Positions 13,601 to 28,600 of a DNA stretch of 64,000 nucleotides are shown here, in pieces (within the stretch, counting starts at the first letter, position 1; every line of letters begins with the position of its first letter). This DNA comes from Bugula neritina (lineage: Eukaryota > Bryozoa > Gymnolaemata > Cheilostomatida > Bugulidae): assembly GCA_964035545.1 (NCBI GenBank), contig OZ037768.1, positions 21,718,819-21,782,818 on the forward strand, read 5' to 3'. The notes beneath the pieces were generated by a model, which was not told where the DNA came from, made no database searches, and was given only the letters and a program-made list of their open reading frames with translations. Position numbers and translations under genes: made by a program.

Positions 13601-16600
13601 GTAAAGCCATACCACCATTTGAAAGTACAAGAAATAATCATATGGAAACATTTTTAGTGTATCTATAAATTTATATAACTTAGGATTATTTCGAAACTAT
13701 GATCTTGCAAAGAGTTGCTTTCAACACACAAGTTAAACATGTGTCAAGGTATCTACATTTCTGGAACAGTCAAAATTTCGAAAAATTTAACACAATTCAT
13801 TTATAGCAGCGATAACTGTAGTGTTGGAATTCCTCAGTAGTCCCCATAGTGTAATGGTGAACACGCTAGCTTGCAGAGGGGGCGGAAGTTTTTACAATAA
13901 CTTCATTGAGTGTTTCCTAAATTATTAGCAGTACAGCTGAGCTTGGTTCTTCCACAAACATACCAAACTAAGACATTTTAATGTGATAACACAGATAACT
14001 CCTATTTGCTACAGTTTTTTGTGAGAACCCAGATGGGAAGGAGTTGGGGGCTACAGACTGCCCCCTCCAACCATGCTGTCAACAAGGCTTGAATGCTTTT
14101 GATATGATAGAAAATCATTTAAGATAGGGTGCTCTTTCTGGCAACACCAATAGTTCTGCTGAGGTTTGGATCTTGAGAATAACACAATGTACTTTATGCT
14201 AGACTTGTATCTTCAACTGTAGAGCATGGATGCGCATTTAATATTGACACGAATACACACAAGTTAAATACAACGGTTTTACAAAACAGTTAGTTATTAT
14301 GAAAACTAGGTTATCTAATATATTATAGTATAAATGTGAGGTGAGCAAGTTAAAATGCACTTTACACCATAGAAGTAAAGTTGGTTTAATGTTATATCAC
14401 ACTTAAATTTAGATTTATAGGACCAATTGTGTCAAAATTTAAAAAAAAACTAAATTTATAGTTTTTAGTCAAAGGTAGACAACTTATGCTATGTACTTCA
14501 TGTACATACACAAGGTACAACTAAATTGAGTAAGTCACATTTGGAGCTGTTCAAAATACTCAATTACTATAAATTAATAAATAAACAAAATAATTCCTTA
14601 TCAAAAGTTTGAGTGTTTCTATTTACAGCCTACATCACTAATTAGTATAATTATAATACTCAGTCAAGTCAAACTCTAAAACTTTGCCTGTTTGGTGTTT
14701 TACCTGCATGAACCCGTTTGTTTTCTAATTGGGAGTTACTTAACCATGTAAACAATATGTTAATATAAGGAATGAGGAAGGTTAAGATTAAGCTTCAAGC
14801 ATAACATTCAAAACACAACTACCAATGGGTGACAATAGTTAGTTCACCTACCAATGCATCTTTTAACTGCAATGAGAAACACACCAGAACATGTATAATA
14901 ATAATAGCAGCTGAAAACCTAAATTTAAGAAAATAATGTAAACTAATATAAATATTGAAACTTTCTTTCTTGTATTGTTAGCATAGAACTTAAAGCAGAT
15001 TCTTGACTGCAGTTACGGGTTTCTGAAACAGTAGATATGTGTCTAGTTGAGTGACTCTCTAGTCTACATGTATATGTATGTTTATATATATATAACCCAT
15101 TAATGTGTAATGATATTCCTACATCACTCAAGTTACTTAAGTAGCTTCAAAGTCTACCGCCTTAGTGCAAACATACAAGTACAATCCAGACTATATAATA
15201 ATGTCAGCCAAAGTCATACATTATGCAATATATAGACATATGAAATGTAAAATTGCAATAAAGTTTCATGTTGAAATTAGGAGTTTTCTTTCCATTAAAT
15301 AAGAACTAAAAAAGACCAAACACATTAAGATTTCAATACAGCAAGACTTAGAGCTCATAGTATTCTATCACCACTGATACAACAATGGAAATGATACTAA
15401 CTCAACGAATTGGGTAGAAGGTTGCATCAAACAGTAACTACAGGAAATAGATAATTTGACTGTAATTGAAATTTAGTCACACATAATACAAAATAAAATA
15501 TAATAATAATAATGATTAGTAAACAACAGCTAAGCTTTGCCATTTTCATAATGTTTAGATTTCAAGAAAAATGATCAAAAAAGTAGACTGGCAAGTTTTC
15601 ACTAAAACAACTACCAAAATAAACGGTGGTGTGGTGGAAAACTTCGTAAAGCTATTCAATTTTCAAGTTTTTAGCAATGACTATGCAGAAAAACTTGATA
15701 CAATTTCAAAATGAGGCCTTTTAAATTTGTGATCTCAGTGACAACATTTAATTAATTTTTTTACTTCAATTTTCTAAGTTATACAAGATAAAACATATTA
15801 TAAGCTGCAAAATTCTATGATTTGATGAAGTTGAAATTCATTGTATATCAGCTTGAATTATCACTGAAATAAAACAATTTCTTTCTCAATAGTCCTATGC
15901 AGCACTTTTAATTTAATGAAGACTTTCCGCTAATCAACCTAATAATGTAATCATCCTGATAATGGGCATAAAATGCTAAATGGAATTTGAAAATGAAGTT
16001 CGAGAGGAATCTAGTCGAATCATGAGACATATTTGTATGAAAGTAGAAAGTTAATATACTAACACATAAGGGAAAGGTAGAACATTTAAACTTAAATATA
16101 TATCTATCAATATTATATATACACAATTGGTATTATAAACCTAAAAACTAAAAATATAACATAAAACATATTGTGTACCCTTGAAAATGCTTTTGGAAGC
16201 CGAATCTAAAATAAATAAAGATTAGCTGTATACAAAACCTTTCATTTTACTAATTAAGCTGAGGAAAAATGAAAGTTTGACTCTGAAAACTGAGTATGTA
16301 CACCAGAACCATTATCTCCGGCTACCAATCAGACTATTTAGGCTTTAGACTTGAAACATTTTTGGATATTCATCTTATCACCCAATAGGTAGAATGTACA
16401 GTATATAACTGGATATGTACATAATTAAATAGGAGTTGTCTCACCCAAAGCAACCCAAACACACTTTGCATAGATGACGAGCAGTGTTAGCAAGATGAGT
16501 GTTTTATTCACTGAACTGAAACTATAAGTTATAGTTCAATGGTTTTATTGACTTTAAGTGTCTGATAAACAGGATAACTCCCAATTAGAGTAAGTGTAAA

Positions 16601-19600
16601 AATCTTACGTAGTATTGTTTGCAAATTCCTTATTAGGAGACCATAAAAGATTGTTATTTGTATTTAAAACTTAGTAAAAGTTATATTTCCAAGTAACCAG
16701 AATATTTTTTAAAGTAATGCTAACATTTAACAATAAAAGATGTACAGCTTTAAGTTAGGGCATGCCTCCTTTGAGACAATTTCATCTTATTATTTAAACA
16801 CGCCCACCCTCCCTGGAATCATTCAAAACTGAGCTCTGAAGCTATTTCTGACTGTATGTACACACAGTTCTACAACCACGTTGTCCATTAAAATTTAATC
16901 ATTGCTTAATTTTGTAAAAATAGTTAGCTGAAAAATTCCAATTGTTTATTGAAAAAGAAGACAATTCTCATTGACTTCCACACTTCAAAGAAAGCTGTTG
17001 ATTCAATTGTTAGTTGAGACATACCTGGGCCATTTTTGCGGAAGCATGTTTAGAATTGTGTGATGGTGGAGAATCAGGAAAGAGGTTACCAGTTGAGCCG
17101 TACGCTTGGTCGGCCGAGCTCTGGTCAGCCGATGGAAGACCTTCTGTGAGAGATTTTGACCTCTGCTCCGCCTCCAGTTTAGCAGACGTAGGTTGGAGTT
17201 GGGTGCGGAGACTGACGTCTGATCTAGTCTCGTCTGCTAATAAGACACCATCACCACAAATTAATAATTTTACAGAAGTCCATTAGCTATGATGTCAGAA
17301 TAGTTTCAGGTAGAAGAGAAGTTATTTATAACGCTATGTTATAGCCCATCAGCTGCTATCAAGGTGTGAGTAAACAGGTAATAACTAACAGCAACTGTTG
17401 TAAGAGCTGTTTATAATGATTTATAATGTTTTAAAAGCAGACATAATTTGCTATTCTTGTGTAGGCTGAGGTACAAGGTATTGCGACCAGATGGTGGTAA
17501 TATAAAGCATTCATATATCTTACTCATAGCGCTTCTATAACTATCAAATAATAATTCCAGAGTATAACCGGTAACATTTATAATACATGGTAGCAAAATG
17601 AAACTTTCTATCATAGCATCAAGCTTTGAGAGCAAGCAAAGATCTTTCTCACACAGGCAGCAGCAAAGTCACCCGATCACAAGACTTCAACTAGCAGACA
17701 ATGCCGTATAACAATTACACACAGCAAACATAACCTTCTGTGTGTTTGTATTATGCAAAGCAAATTATTCTTAAAGACAAACATGGTTACTCTCCGATCA
17801 TTTTTCTATACACACATTTGTAGTACCAACAGTTTAATATTTAACATAAAATGTCAATACGCTATGTCAATATTAAAGCAGAAGCAATTTCAACATAACC
17901 ATAGACCCAATGCTAACATATTCAATATTATAATAGTCATAGTTTAAATGTTTTCAGTGAGGTTATATGTATACTGAAAGTAGAGTTAGTGCAATAGTTA
18001 TAAGTGAAGAGTTGGTGAAATAGTTATAAGGGTAGAGTTAGTGCACTAGTTGTGAGAATTGAGATAGTGTAGTGGTTATAAGAGCAGAACCATTAGTATT
18101 ACAAAAGCAGGGTAAATGTAGAAACTAGAAGTAAATTAATTTTCAATATATAAAACATGCTAAGTTGGAATAAAACAGCCAAAGTAAAACAAATAAACTG
18201 CATGAAGGTGGTAGGGCGGTGTCTAACAAAAATTAGTCACTGTTGTCAGCATAGGATTTCGTATTTTCCAGCACTACGAGCTACAAACTAATGCCCTAGT
18301 ATTATTGTATATAATATATACAATATAGTATATTGTATTACTGTATTGTTGTATTATTGTATATATATTGGGTTAGAATATGTAGAGATGTGCAAACATG
18401 TAGTGGCAATGCAAATCTTTTTGATACAGCTGACTAGCTGTGACGGCAGCGTACATACTCTATCTATTGATTCCCTATTGGCCAACGTCACCTGACCAGG
18501 GAGTACATAGATTAAAGGATAGCAAAAAGTTGTAGGCGTAATGTAAAGTCACACAATCATTGTTGTACAAAGTTATTAGCTTACACCGTCTAAGAGGGCA
18601 TAAGAGTCTATGAAGCTTCTCTATTTTTGACATATTGATTTTCAGCATACAGATAGGAGTGTTGAGTAAACAGTCCTCTCTCCTCTACTAACTGCTGGTG
18701 ATTAGCTACATTCATGAATATTTTATGATTGCCTATTTGATATGTCACATTCAGTTTTATAAAAAATGTATCACCCATATTGCATGCTGGTAGAGCAAAT
18801 TCCTTTAGCTACTATTCTATCCTTATCCTATTCCACATGAAATATTTCACCATTAGCTGAAAAAGCCAGCAGTCAAAGCTTTAGGCCATATCTGTATTTG
18901 ATATAATGTTGGCTAAAGGAAAGATTTGTATAAGCCATAACTGTAGAACATGATAAAGTTTTTGGAACTGAAAGTTAGAAACTCAAAATCAGTTATTCAA
19001 TAGAGAAAACTTTAAAATAACAATGGACAAAATTTTAGTGATAAAAAATGGAAATTTTAATATTACTGTATATGTACTACACATATACATATACTACACA
19101 GAAGTATATGTGTATGTATATATACAAATAATGCAGGTGTGTATGTGTATGTATATGTATGAGTAAACTTCCATATCTATATTTGTATGTATATTATATA
19201 TGTGTATATCCATGTATATGTACCAGTATATTTATATAATATACATAATTTATCTAGTTTCATACAGTGCAAAGTAAACCAAACACTCACACCAATACTA
19301 TATATAGGCCAGAAGTTTAATTATTGAGAAATAAAGATTTGAAAATAATCTTTCTAAGTAAACGTATTCAAGTATTGTGTGGAGACAAAACTACAAAAAC
19401 AGTGAGCTGATCAATAACAGCAGAGTGTTTGCTGTTGATGTGAAATTATTTGTGATATTGGAATTATATTTGACACCTAATTACACAAAGTCATGACCAC
19501 ATGAAAGACTTTGTGTATCTCTAGTTGAGTTTATATACCATATCAATACATTAGGACGAACAAAATCAATTGCTATAAAATAGAACTTAGTAGTAGTTCT

Positions 19601-22600
19601 TAGATAATGTTTGTATGACTGCCACTAATATACTTAATGCTGCTACTACGCATATAGTGAAAATTAAAAAGAACATTTTGTAATTGAACTTAGAGGCCAT
19701 ACAGCTTCAAAAATAAAATAAATTTTGTTAGTGCCTATAAACTCAAAATTTGCAAACAATTTATTTTAATTTTATCTGTACAAATCTGAAATATTTTTAT
19801 CATGTGACTAACAATCTAGCATTATTCAGTTGGTTATTAATTTAGTAAAATTAAATAAAACGATAAGATTTGACAAGAATATGATTAAAAATTAAATTTA
19901 TTGGCTTATTTTCTGTTTGAAGGTGAAAGAAGTTTGAGTTTAAGAATTAGCATGCTGTTGACATTATAGGAAGGGCTAGAGATTCCTGCCCTCTGACATA
20001 TATGTGGAACATTTTCAAAGCTGGAAAGTTACATGTACATTTATCAAAGACACCCGCCACCAGATACAGCAAACAGACAGACATAGCTGAGAGCTTTCAA
20101 GTATGCATGGAGTCACTTACTAAATATTCCAGGGTCAAGGGTGTTTGCTCGAACCCGGCTAATAGGCTGAAATAAAGCTACAAGAAATAAAATCCTAAAT
20201 GAAGGAATAAATATTATTGACAAGAATGGCAGCTGAAATTTTCATTTATACTAGGGTTAAAATTTGCGGCCTTGCTTCAGTAACAACAAATTGACAGGTC
20301 AAGGTGGTTGTTCAATGATCTGGACTCTAGAGCATACAAATAGTCTAGAGAACCAAACACATTAATGAATGTTGAGGGAATGTTTAAACACATTAGGGGA
20401 AACTAGCTCTACTCAGGCTTTTTAAATTTGCTGTTATTTGAATGACAGGTAACTTTATTTAGTCAGTTTAAATGCAGGTCGGCTGTAAAGTACAGTTCAA
20501 GTTTGTAAATATTGGTGTGTTTCAACAGAATCAAGCTTAAAACAGTTTCCTTTAAGTAGCCAAAGGTTCACCATTGAGTCATCCAATAGAAATTCATAAC
20601 CATGTGCTACTCAAATTTGTAAACAAATTTGCTCATGTTTGATACTTTAGATACTTGTTGTATATTAGAAGATGAGGGCCTGCTGTGACGATTCATCAAG
20701 TAGCAATGTTTCCTTGTAAAGCCGGAGTAGTAAGTTAGGATGTTCAATAAAATAGTAGCAGCAATACAACAAACATATTTTTTACACACAAAACGGCTTA
20801 AGAATTGCTGATGAAGAATAGAAGTTATCGAGATTAGAAAAATATATTCAAATGGGAAAGTTTGTAGAAATGGGAAGTTAATTTGTCATAATTTAGATAT
20901 TTTGTTTTTCTTTAATTTTCAGAAATATTATTCATCTCAATCAGCAGTGAACAATTCGGACCCCTGATTAATTCAGAATTTACATGGCAGCAGAGAGAGG
21001 TTGGAGTATATTGAGGGGCAGTTAGAGAAAGCCCAATAATTGATAAATAACAATTTAAGCTAGAGTCCAGATGCCGAATTCACAAGCTTATGAAGATTGA
21101 TGTGAATTAATTATGCTCTAATTGGGCTGCCTACTAAGTCATGGGTAATCAATAGCAGCATCTACCAAACATGATGAGCATCAAATACACAGACACCACT
21201 TCTATAGGATATTGAAAGTAATATCGTTTTTTCATAGCAGGGTTTTTAAAGTAGGCTATGTAGCAGTTGAAATGGAGGATTAAAACTTGGAGTTGTCCCT
21301 ACTACAGGATGCAGATCAGCATAGCACGCCGTAATACAATCTAACACTTTGGGGACATTATGTCAGAATAACCAAGATTAGCATTGTAAAAAGTGGAGGC
21401 AACTCAGCAAATTCTTTACAGTGATGCAAGCTGTATGTTTTAAGATAAAGTAAACACCTTTGCGAACTCAGGATGACAATAATTTTTGTTAAAAAGTGGA
21501 AATGAATGAGTTTAAAGCCACCAGCACTTAGTATTATACATATGTCTATAGCTATATTGTCAACTAGCAGAAAAAATTTAAAGAATTACGATTATGAAAG
21601 ATTTGATGATTTTAAAAATATAGTTCTAAATGTATAATAAAAAGCTGTGCTAGAAGCATTTTCAACTCTAGTTTTTCTGTATCACGCATGAAGTAAGTAA
21701 TAAAGACGGCAGCATTTTGAGTCAGAGACATCATAAACATAAAAACAACAACAAATACCACTAAACTAAAACATAAACCCCTTTAAAAGAAATTAAAGTG
21801 AAAAAAATATGCGAGTATAGCAAATTAACGATGTCAACGGCAGCTCACCTGTGACATGGTCATCATTGTAGTAAGCAGAGGAGGCTTGTGCCTTCTGTGA
21901 CGAGTCTCGAGCCAAAAGACAAGAAGAGGAAATGGTGCTAATCTCGCCAGGCGAGTTCGGCTCCACCGACAGTCTGTTATTGTTGGTCTTGTCAAGGGTT
22001 GTCATCTCATGACCTTCTTCTACGGAGGTGACCTCAATCAGAGGCTGGCAGGGTTTGTTGCCGTTCACAAGAGATTTCTCACCACTCGCAAGTTTGGGCT
22101 TCTTCCTCCTTCTGGCTAATCGGCTAAATATATTTCCTGAAAAAGAGTTCTCAAATGTTAGAGAAGTTATGCTTCCTATATCACTACTACCAAAAATGGG
22201 GAAATCAGGCTACACAAGTTGGAATCTTGGGTTGCTATTAACTACTGAGTTGCTTTATAAATAAATTATTTATTATTTTGCTAAACTAAAAGCCTGTTAA
22301 AGATCATAATATTGATTATTTTATATTTTACTCTACTACAAACAAACCTGGAACAATTCAAGGCATCAAATACCTACTCCAAATAAATATACAGTGAAAA
22401 GCTAGCCAATTTAGCTATTTTATTTAAACCTACTAGTTCTAATGAAGCATGATTGAATCTGGACTGATCTTGTGGACTTACTAACTCTCTGGTTTTTAGA
22501 TTTAAATTATTACTATATGTAGAGTATTCAAAACTTTGTTTTGAATGCCATCTTATTTGTCTGCAAACAGTAGGAGTGGATAAGAAATTGTGTTAACAAG

Positions 22601-25600
22601 GGCTGCCGATAATGCAGACTGACTTTGGCAGATGACAGCACTGTATTTAGAATTCAACTTTAGAGGTATAGAATAAGATAATTCTGTAATACATTGCATG
22701 TTTGTGCTAGTAACTTAGTCAAACAAATCTCAATAATTTCCCACATATTACGTTCACCAGCTAGCTCTAACTCAAACATTGACTTAAACAGAACATTATT
22801 ATATATATATATCTTAAACAAATAGAAATCTAATTTAAATAAAGTGTTTATGAAGTTACCAACACAAACTGGAGTGTTGTGAATAGATGTAATGTATACT
22901 CATAATATGTATGTGTATAGTTTTCAACTTTATGATTCTAAAGTCCCAGAATTTATACACTGTTTGCATACACACAACACAGGTGTAGTGTTCAATGAAT
23001 AAAGGGAATTTTGGATTATAATTTTAAGTATAGTGAAAGCATAGATTAGTCATAAAGTTTCTGTACACAATTTGAAGAGATGGTGGCATTCAACTTTCAT
23101 TTAGCTGCAACAGCAGCAGCAGCAGCAAGTGAAGAAGCTATAAAATTGAATCAAACACATTCTTAGCTTTGCTTGAGGTAATTAGAAAGGGAAAACACTC
23201 TCTAGTAAAAACCTAATGAGTAGATATACATCAATGAATATTTAATGCTGCAATTTTGCTCTATTATGATAAACCTAACTTGTTTAAAATCATAACCAGC
23301 CTACTTAAAAAAATATAATTACGTTGTAATGGCAGGCATCACAGAGTAGAGAGGTGAGTTGACATTGATAAAAGGACCTTAGTTTGATACTTTCTCCACT
23401 ATGAATAATGAGATCATAGCTTCTCAGGGGAGCAATCTAGAGATTGGCATTCACTTAAGGAAAATTGAATAAATAGAACGTACATAGCTTTAGGAATCGT
23501 AGAGAGGGCAAATAGACGAGTGCAATGTAAGACTGACGGAAGGTGAGCTGGTATGAATCCTCTGTAAAATGCAGCAGCAATTCACTCACATCACTTTGGC
23601 AGCGAAATGCTCAAATCAATAAAATAAATTAGATTTGGTGAGTGGCACATCAGATGAATTTTATGGCAGGGATTCACGCAGCCCCTAGGTGTAAGTATCA
23701 CCAGATGAAGAGCTTTGGGCTACATAATTATCAGCTTTGTTATAATGACACTAAATTCTCTCTAAAATGTAAAGTTGATCCCTTTCTTTTCATAAAACCA
23801 AGAGTAGGGAGAAATTAGTACCTTATACAACATAGCCTGAATACCATCACATCATGCTGACAATGAGGGTGGACATGATACACCTCCTACTAGTTCACAT
23901 AGATTACCTTCACTAGTGAGCCCATTCTTCTTGTGTTTGTGAGAGCTCTCAGTCATATCCTCAAAGTTGAGAATGAACATGATGATCTCGGAGTGCTCAT
24001 TCTTAACTGGTGCCAGCAGCAGGCTACAGGGGAACTTTTCTCCTGAGGGTATACAGTGACACTGTCAGTGATAGTGAGTACAGTAGAGTGACATTGTCAG
24101 TCATACTGAGTAAAGTAGAGTGATACTGTCAATGATACTGAGTAGAGTGATACTGTCAGTGATACTGAGTAGAAAGATACTGCCAGTGATACTGAGTATG
24201 GTACAATTACAATGGAAGTCTACCATATGCAACTTTATTTTATAAAAATACAGAGAAAAATCATTATGGTTTTAACTTTTCCACTACTAGATTTTTTGTC
24301 ATATTGACACTTCAGCTGAACACTTTTGACCACTTTTTTGACAAACAAAATGCATCAATTTGAAATTACAAACTTACAGAGGAGAAATATAAAAAAAAAA
24401 AAATCAGTGTTTTGGTTTACAACTTTTTTTCATATTTAGTCAGTTTAAGAGTCTGAAAACAATTTACATTGAATTTATATCTATTAATAAGAAGTCTGAT
24501 CAGAAGTATATTATTTGCTGGCTTGTGTTTTATTTTTTATTCTAAATTTATTTTTACTACTTGTGGTGAAGCTTCTAAATTTACTCAATCACAAACCACA
24601 AATTATCAAACTTTTCGCCATATACAACTGTCTTAATCTGGCCCTATTCTAGTGAAAGTAAAAATATTCCAAATGTTTTGTGGTATCCTAGCAACCAATA
24701 TCTGAAAGTAATGTTACAGAAACAAACCATTCTTCCTATAGAGAAGAAGTTGTATCAGTTTCTCAGAGCTGCCCTGCAGTGATTCTCTCAGTTTGATCAC
24801 CATCTGACGGTTGGTGTGGGGGCCGTGTAGGAACTCACATGCACACGACTTCTGCATCACCTCGGCCCTCGAGTAGCCACTCAAGTCACAGAACCCGTCA
24901 TTGCAGAAGATGATTGGAGTATTCTCCACATTGGCATTTGCTATGACGAAATTCCTATCTGAAATAGTTAAGAAAAAACCAACTGTTAAGAGTTTGTAAC
25001 AAAATACAGAAATAATGTATGCTATAGCTACTGTGCATAGCTACTGTGGATATTGACTGTAGGTATTGACTGTAGGTATTGACTGTAGGTATTGACTGTA
25101 GGTATTGACTGTGGCTATTAACTGTTTGCTAACTTTGGTATAATTTAATCACGGTTCAATTTCTGCCACTTCTGTTTTGAGCTATCTTAGCTTTATACAA
25201 CAATTTTTTTAATTTAGAAATTGAATAGTTTTACTAATTATACAATGTATCATTAACAGTAGGAAACTAGGAATGTATTAAATGAAACAAACTGTAGTTA
25301 TTCTGCTAATGCGTAGTAATCCAAATTGCATGAATAATATAATGAACTAAGTATAATTATAGAGAGAATGTAGATATTACGCTGTACTGAATATATAATT
25401 AAGAGCAATTGCTTTATAATCATTAAGAGTAATTATTATTTTAACACGTTACTACAAATAGTTGGATAAAACACAAATTAATTGTTACTCAACATTGCTG
25501 AATCATTTCTAGCAGCCAATGAATATGAAGCATGCAGACTTGAACAATTGTGAGCAAAATGCTTACGCAAAATAAAACTATTTAAAACTGGAATTTGTGG

Positions 25601-28600
25601 TAGTTTATCATAAGATAATTTACTGGGTGACCATTCTTTATCTCCAAAGCTGCTCCAACACATATAAAAGTTAGTACATGCATTTGTTGAACTAGTTTTA
25701 AACATGTTAACATTATACAGCTTATCATCTGACTGTGTATAAATTTGGCTTGCTGATTTAGAATTAGAAAAGAGCAGTGAATACGAAATATGAATAACTG
25801 AGGTCGATAGTTATATACCTTCTAGAGTATTCTGCACTGAAGTCTCCACTTCACATTAGTAAAAGTGGCAGTAATTCAAGTCTTAGTAGTTAACCAACTC
25901 CAATATATTATTTTGATAATTTCTGTAAATCTACCACAGATAACTTTTTAACTTTTCTTGAAAAATGAATGCAGATATTTATAGATAAAAAGGAGAAAAT
26001 ATAATGCAGCAATAGTCAATTGAACTGTCTAGTGCTAGTAGTAAGAAGCAAAGCTTCATACCGGCACATCACAAGTGCAATCAATAAATTGTATCGAGGA
26101 AAAAGACGGCCTCACTATAGGAATCACACTGAATATGTCAATAATTCATGATTTCTTGTGCAATTACAGAAGTTGGGTACAGTTGACTATGTAATTGGAT
26201 TAGCTGTATTGCAGCAATGTTACAGTACAGAATTGGCTGAAGTACATTGAATAATAAATTTAATTATGAGCTTTTAGAATGCTTGGATTAAATAGCCCCA
26301 TATTGCATAATTGTCATTTAATATTGAGTTGGCAAATCAACTTTAACTTCACCTCGTTGTAATAATCACTGTATGTCGCATAAAAATCTACGTTATACTT
26401 TGCTACAGTTTATAAAATCAGGGTTTATTAAAAAGTTGGTTTTGTTTAGTTTACAAAATAATGTTGCCCCACCCCCACTGGGCTTCGAATTGGAGTCCTT
26501 CAGCTTGAAAGCATTAACCATTACACCACTTCACTACTGGGTATTCCCACCACTACACAGTTAAAAGCATTATTTTAGACCTAATATTTTATAGATTCGA
26601 TCAAATTCACTAGAATAAATTTATATCCCTGTGTTATTGCCTTTGAGCTAAGAACAGTGGAGTGCTGTTGATAGAGCAGCTCATCTGCAGTTATAGTTAT
26701 ATTTCAAAACAAGCTGTAAAACATTGAATCACTCCAATACAGGAGCAAATGATGGAGCAGTATCCCTAACTTTAAGCTAATTTTATTAAAAATTGATAAG
26801 TATATCCCTCCAACACTTTCGGAGATAACCTGCCCACGACATGGAGTTTTGCTTTGGGTTTAGACAGCTTAGCAAATCAGAACTAAAAAGATCCCTTTGT
26901 GTTTGAACATATATAAGATCTTAAAATTTATGACTAGAAAAGTCTATAATTATATTATTATCAAACCTACAATCTATGCATTATAACTCGTTTGATTAAT
27001 TCATTGCTGCTTATATGTAATCATCTACCTATTAATATAATTGCATTCACATAAATTTAGTATTGGAAAACTTAAATTAAGCTTTAATTAAAGCGTACAA
27101 ACTGCCGAAAGCATTACCGCAGCTAGAATTTTCCAGAAAGTGAGTTATATTAATACAGGTATGTATAAAAGTATATAAGCAGCTGCGGTTTTCACTATTT
27201 TACAAATTTGCGTGTAAATATTATGTACAGCTGGGCTGGTATCAGTTATACAGCAGCTAAGCTCTAGATTGTAACATGTAAATTCAGCAACTGTTTAATT
27301 ACACACCTTGCAGTATGCCACTGATTCACATGCAGACTACTTACTAAGTACTGCATTTAGCCATCTCTACTAATCCTTAGGCTATGATCCATTTGCATGC
27401 TGCAGAAATACCTTTGATTAATTAATTGCTACTAAATGAAGTGGCTGTTAGGTTTAATTCCAACTTTTTTTTTGTTGAAATATGAAAATCCTATTCAAAT
27501 TTCATAGTTTTGTGGTTTCATCGAAATTAATAACTTCGATAGCAAAATAAAATGCAACAAAGTCTGAACATATTCAAAGTAAATAAGAAAAAAAGAAAAA
27601 AACTGCAGTTACTTTTGGACCAGATTTTGATTGGCATTCAATAATCTTGTGTAACCCTAAAACAAATATGCAATTAGCATATATGTATTTTATTATTTAA
27701 AGCATCAGATTAGATAATTTTACTGGGGGAGAGTTGATTTATTTATTTATTTTATGCACCAAAGCTTCGCTAATTTAGTAGCTACCCAAGTAAAAACCCC
27801 TTAATTGCTACGAAAACTCTTTAGCTGGCCGGGTTTGGTAAACACCAAGGGCGTCAACCTTTAACCTACCTTTAACCATTATAAAACATAAAAGCCTCAT
27901 GTGCAATTATCAACGGAGGTAGCACACACTTGGTTACTGAACAATACCAACTCTCAATAAAACTGAAAAAATCAAGTCAAATCTCTAACCACCAATAGGT
28001 TAAGTTCTCAAGCCATCAGAAAAAGGCAAATGAGTTTTTGGACAAAGCCAAAAAAGTGACATAACTATTCATAATTGTACAGTGTTGAAAATATCATTGC
28101 TGAACATAAAAGAATTTCTACACCCATATTGTCCCAGTATATACCCAAACTAATTTTCCTGTTACGCACTGTTAAATCTAAAATGTTGCAATTTTGTTTA
28201 TTGAACAAATAAATTGATGCCGAATGGTGGCCAAACCAATTTGATGTAGTACCAACAAATACTTCGAGAGTGAAACATTTAGCATAAAAGTCTTAAATGC
28301 ATTGACTTATATTTAGAAGATGATAATTTAGTTACCCGACATCTTACTTCGGGCATAAGAAGATTTTAAAGTGAATTGACATGATAATAAGCTAATTGAC
28401 ACCGATCTCTAACCTTTAGTAAATATGAGTAGTATACTTAGGGCTGAAGTTGATTATTGCAGCTCAATGTTAGTATCAATGTTCAGTACATGCTTTTAAA
28501 AGAACAATTGAATAATAGCTATCAAATGAAATTTATTGATCTGTGGGTAAATAATAATGAATAAAGAAGGAATGGAATACATCTTTATCATTTTGCCAGT

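Noticed and set aside
14701-14730. A 21-nt phase-0 candidate exon (KTNGFMQ) in the ERG intron before S1
   Set aside because: The acceptor lacks a pyrimidine tract. It is weaker than the 15-nt candidate nearby, and chance matches are expected in a 4-kb intron.
17014-17286. 90-codon plus-strand open frame
   Set aside because: It is the antisense shadow of ERG coding exon 17233-17025.
26455-26552. Functional tRNA gene
   Set aside because: A and B boxes are visible, but the acceptor and anticodon stems do not pair properly. Treated as a tRNA-derived element.
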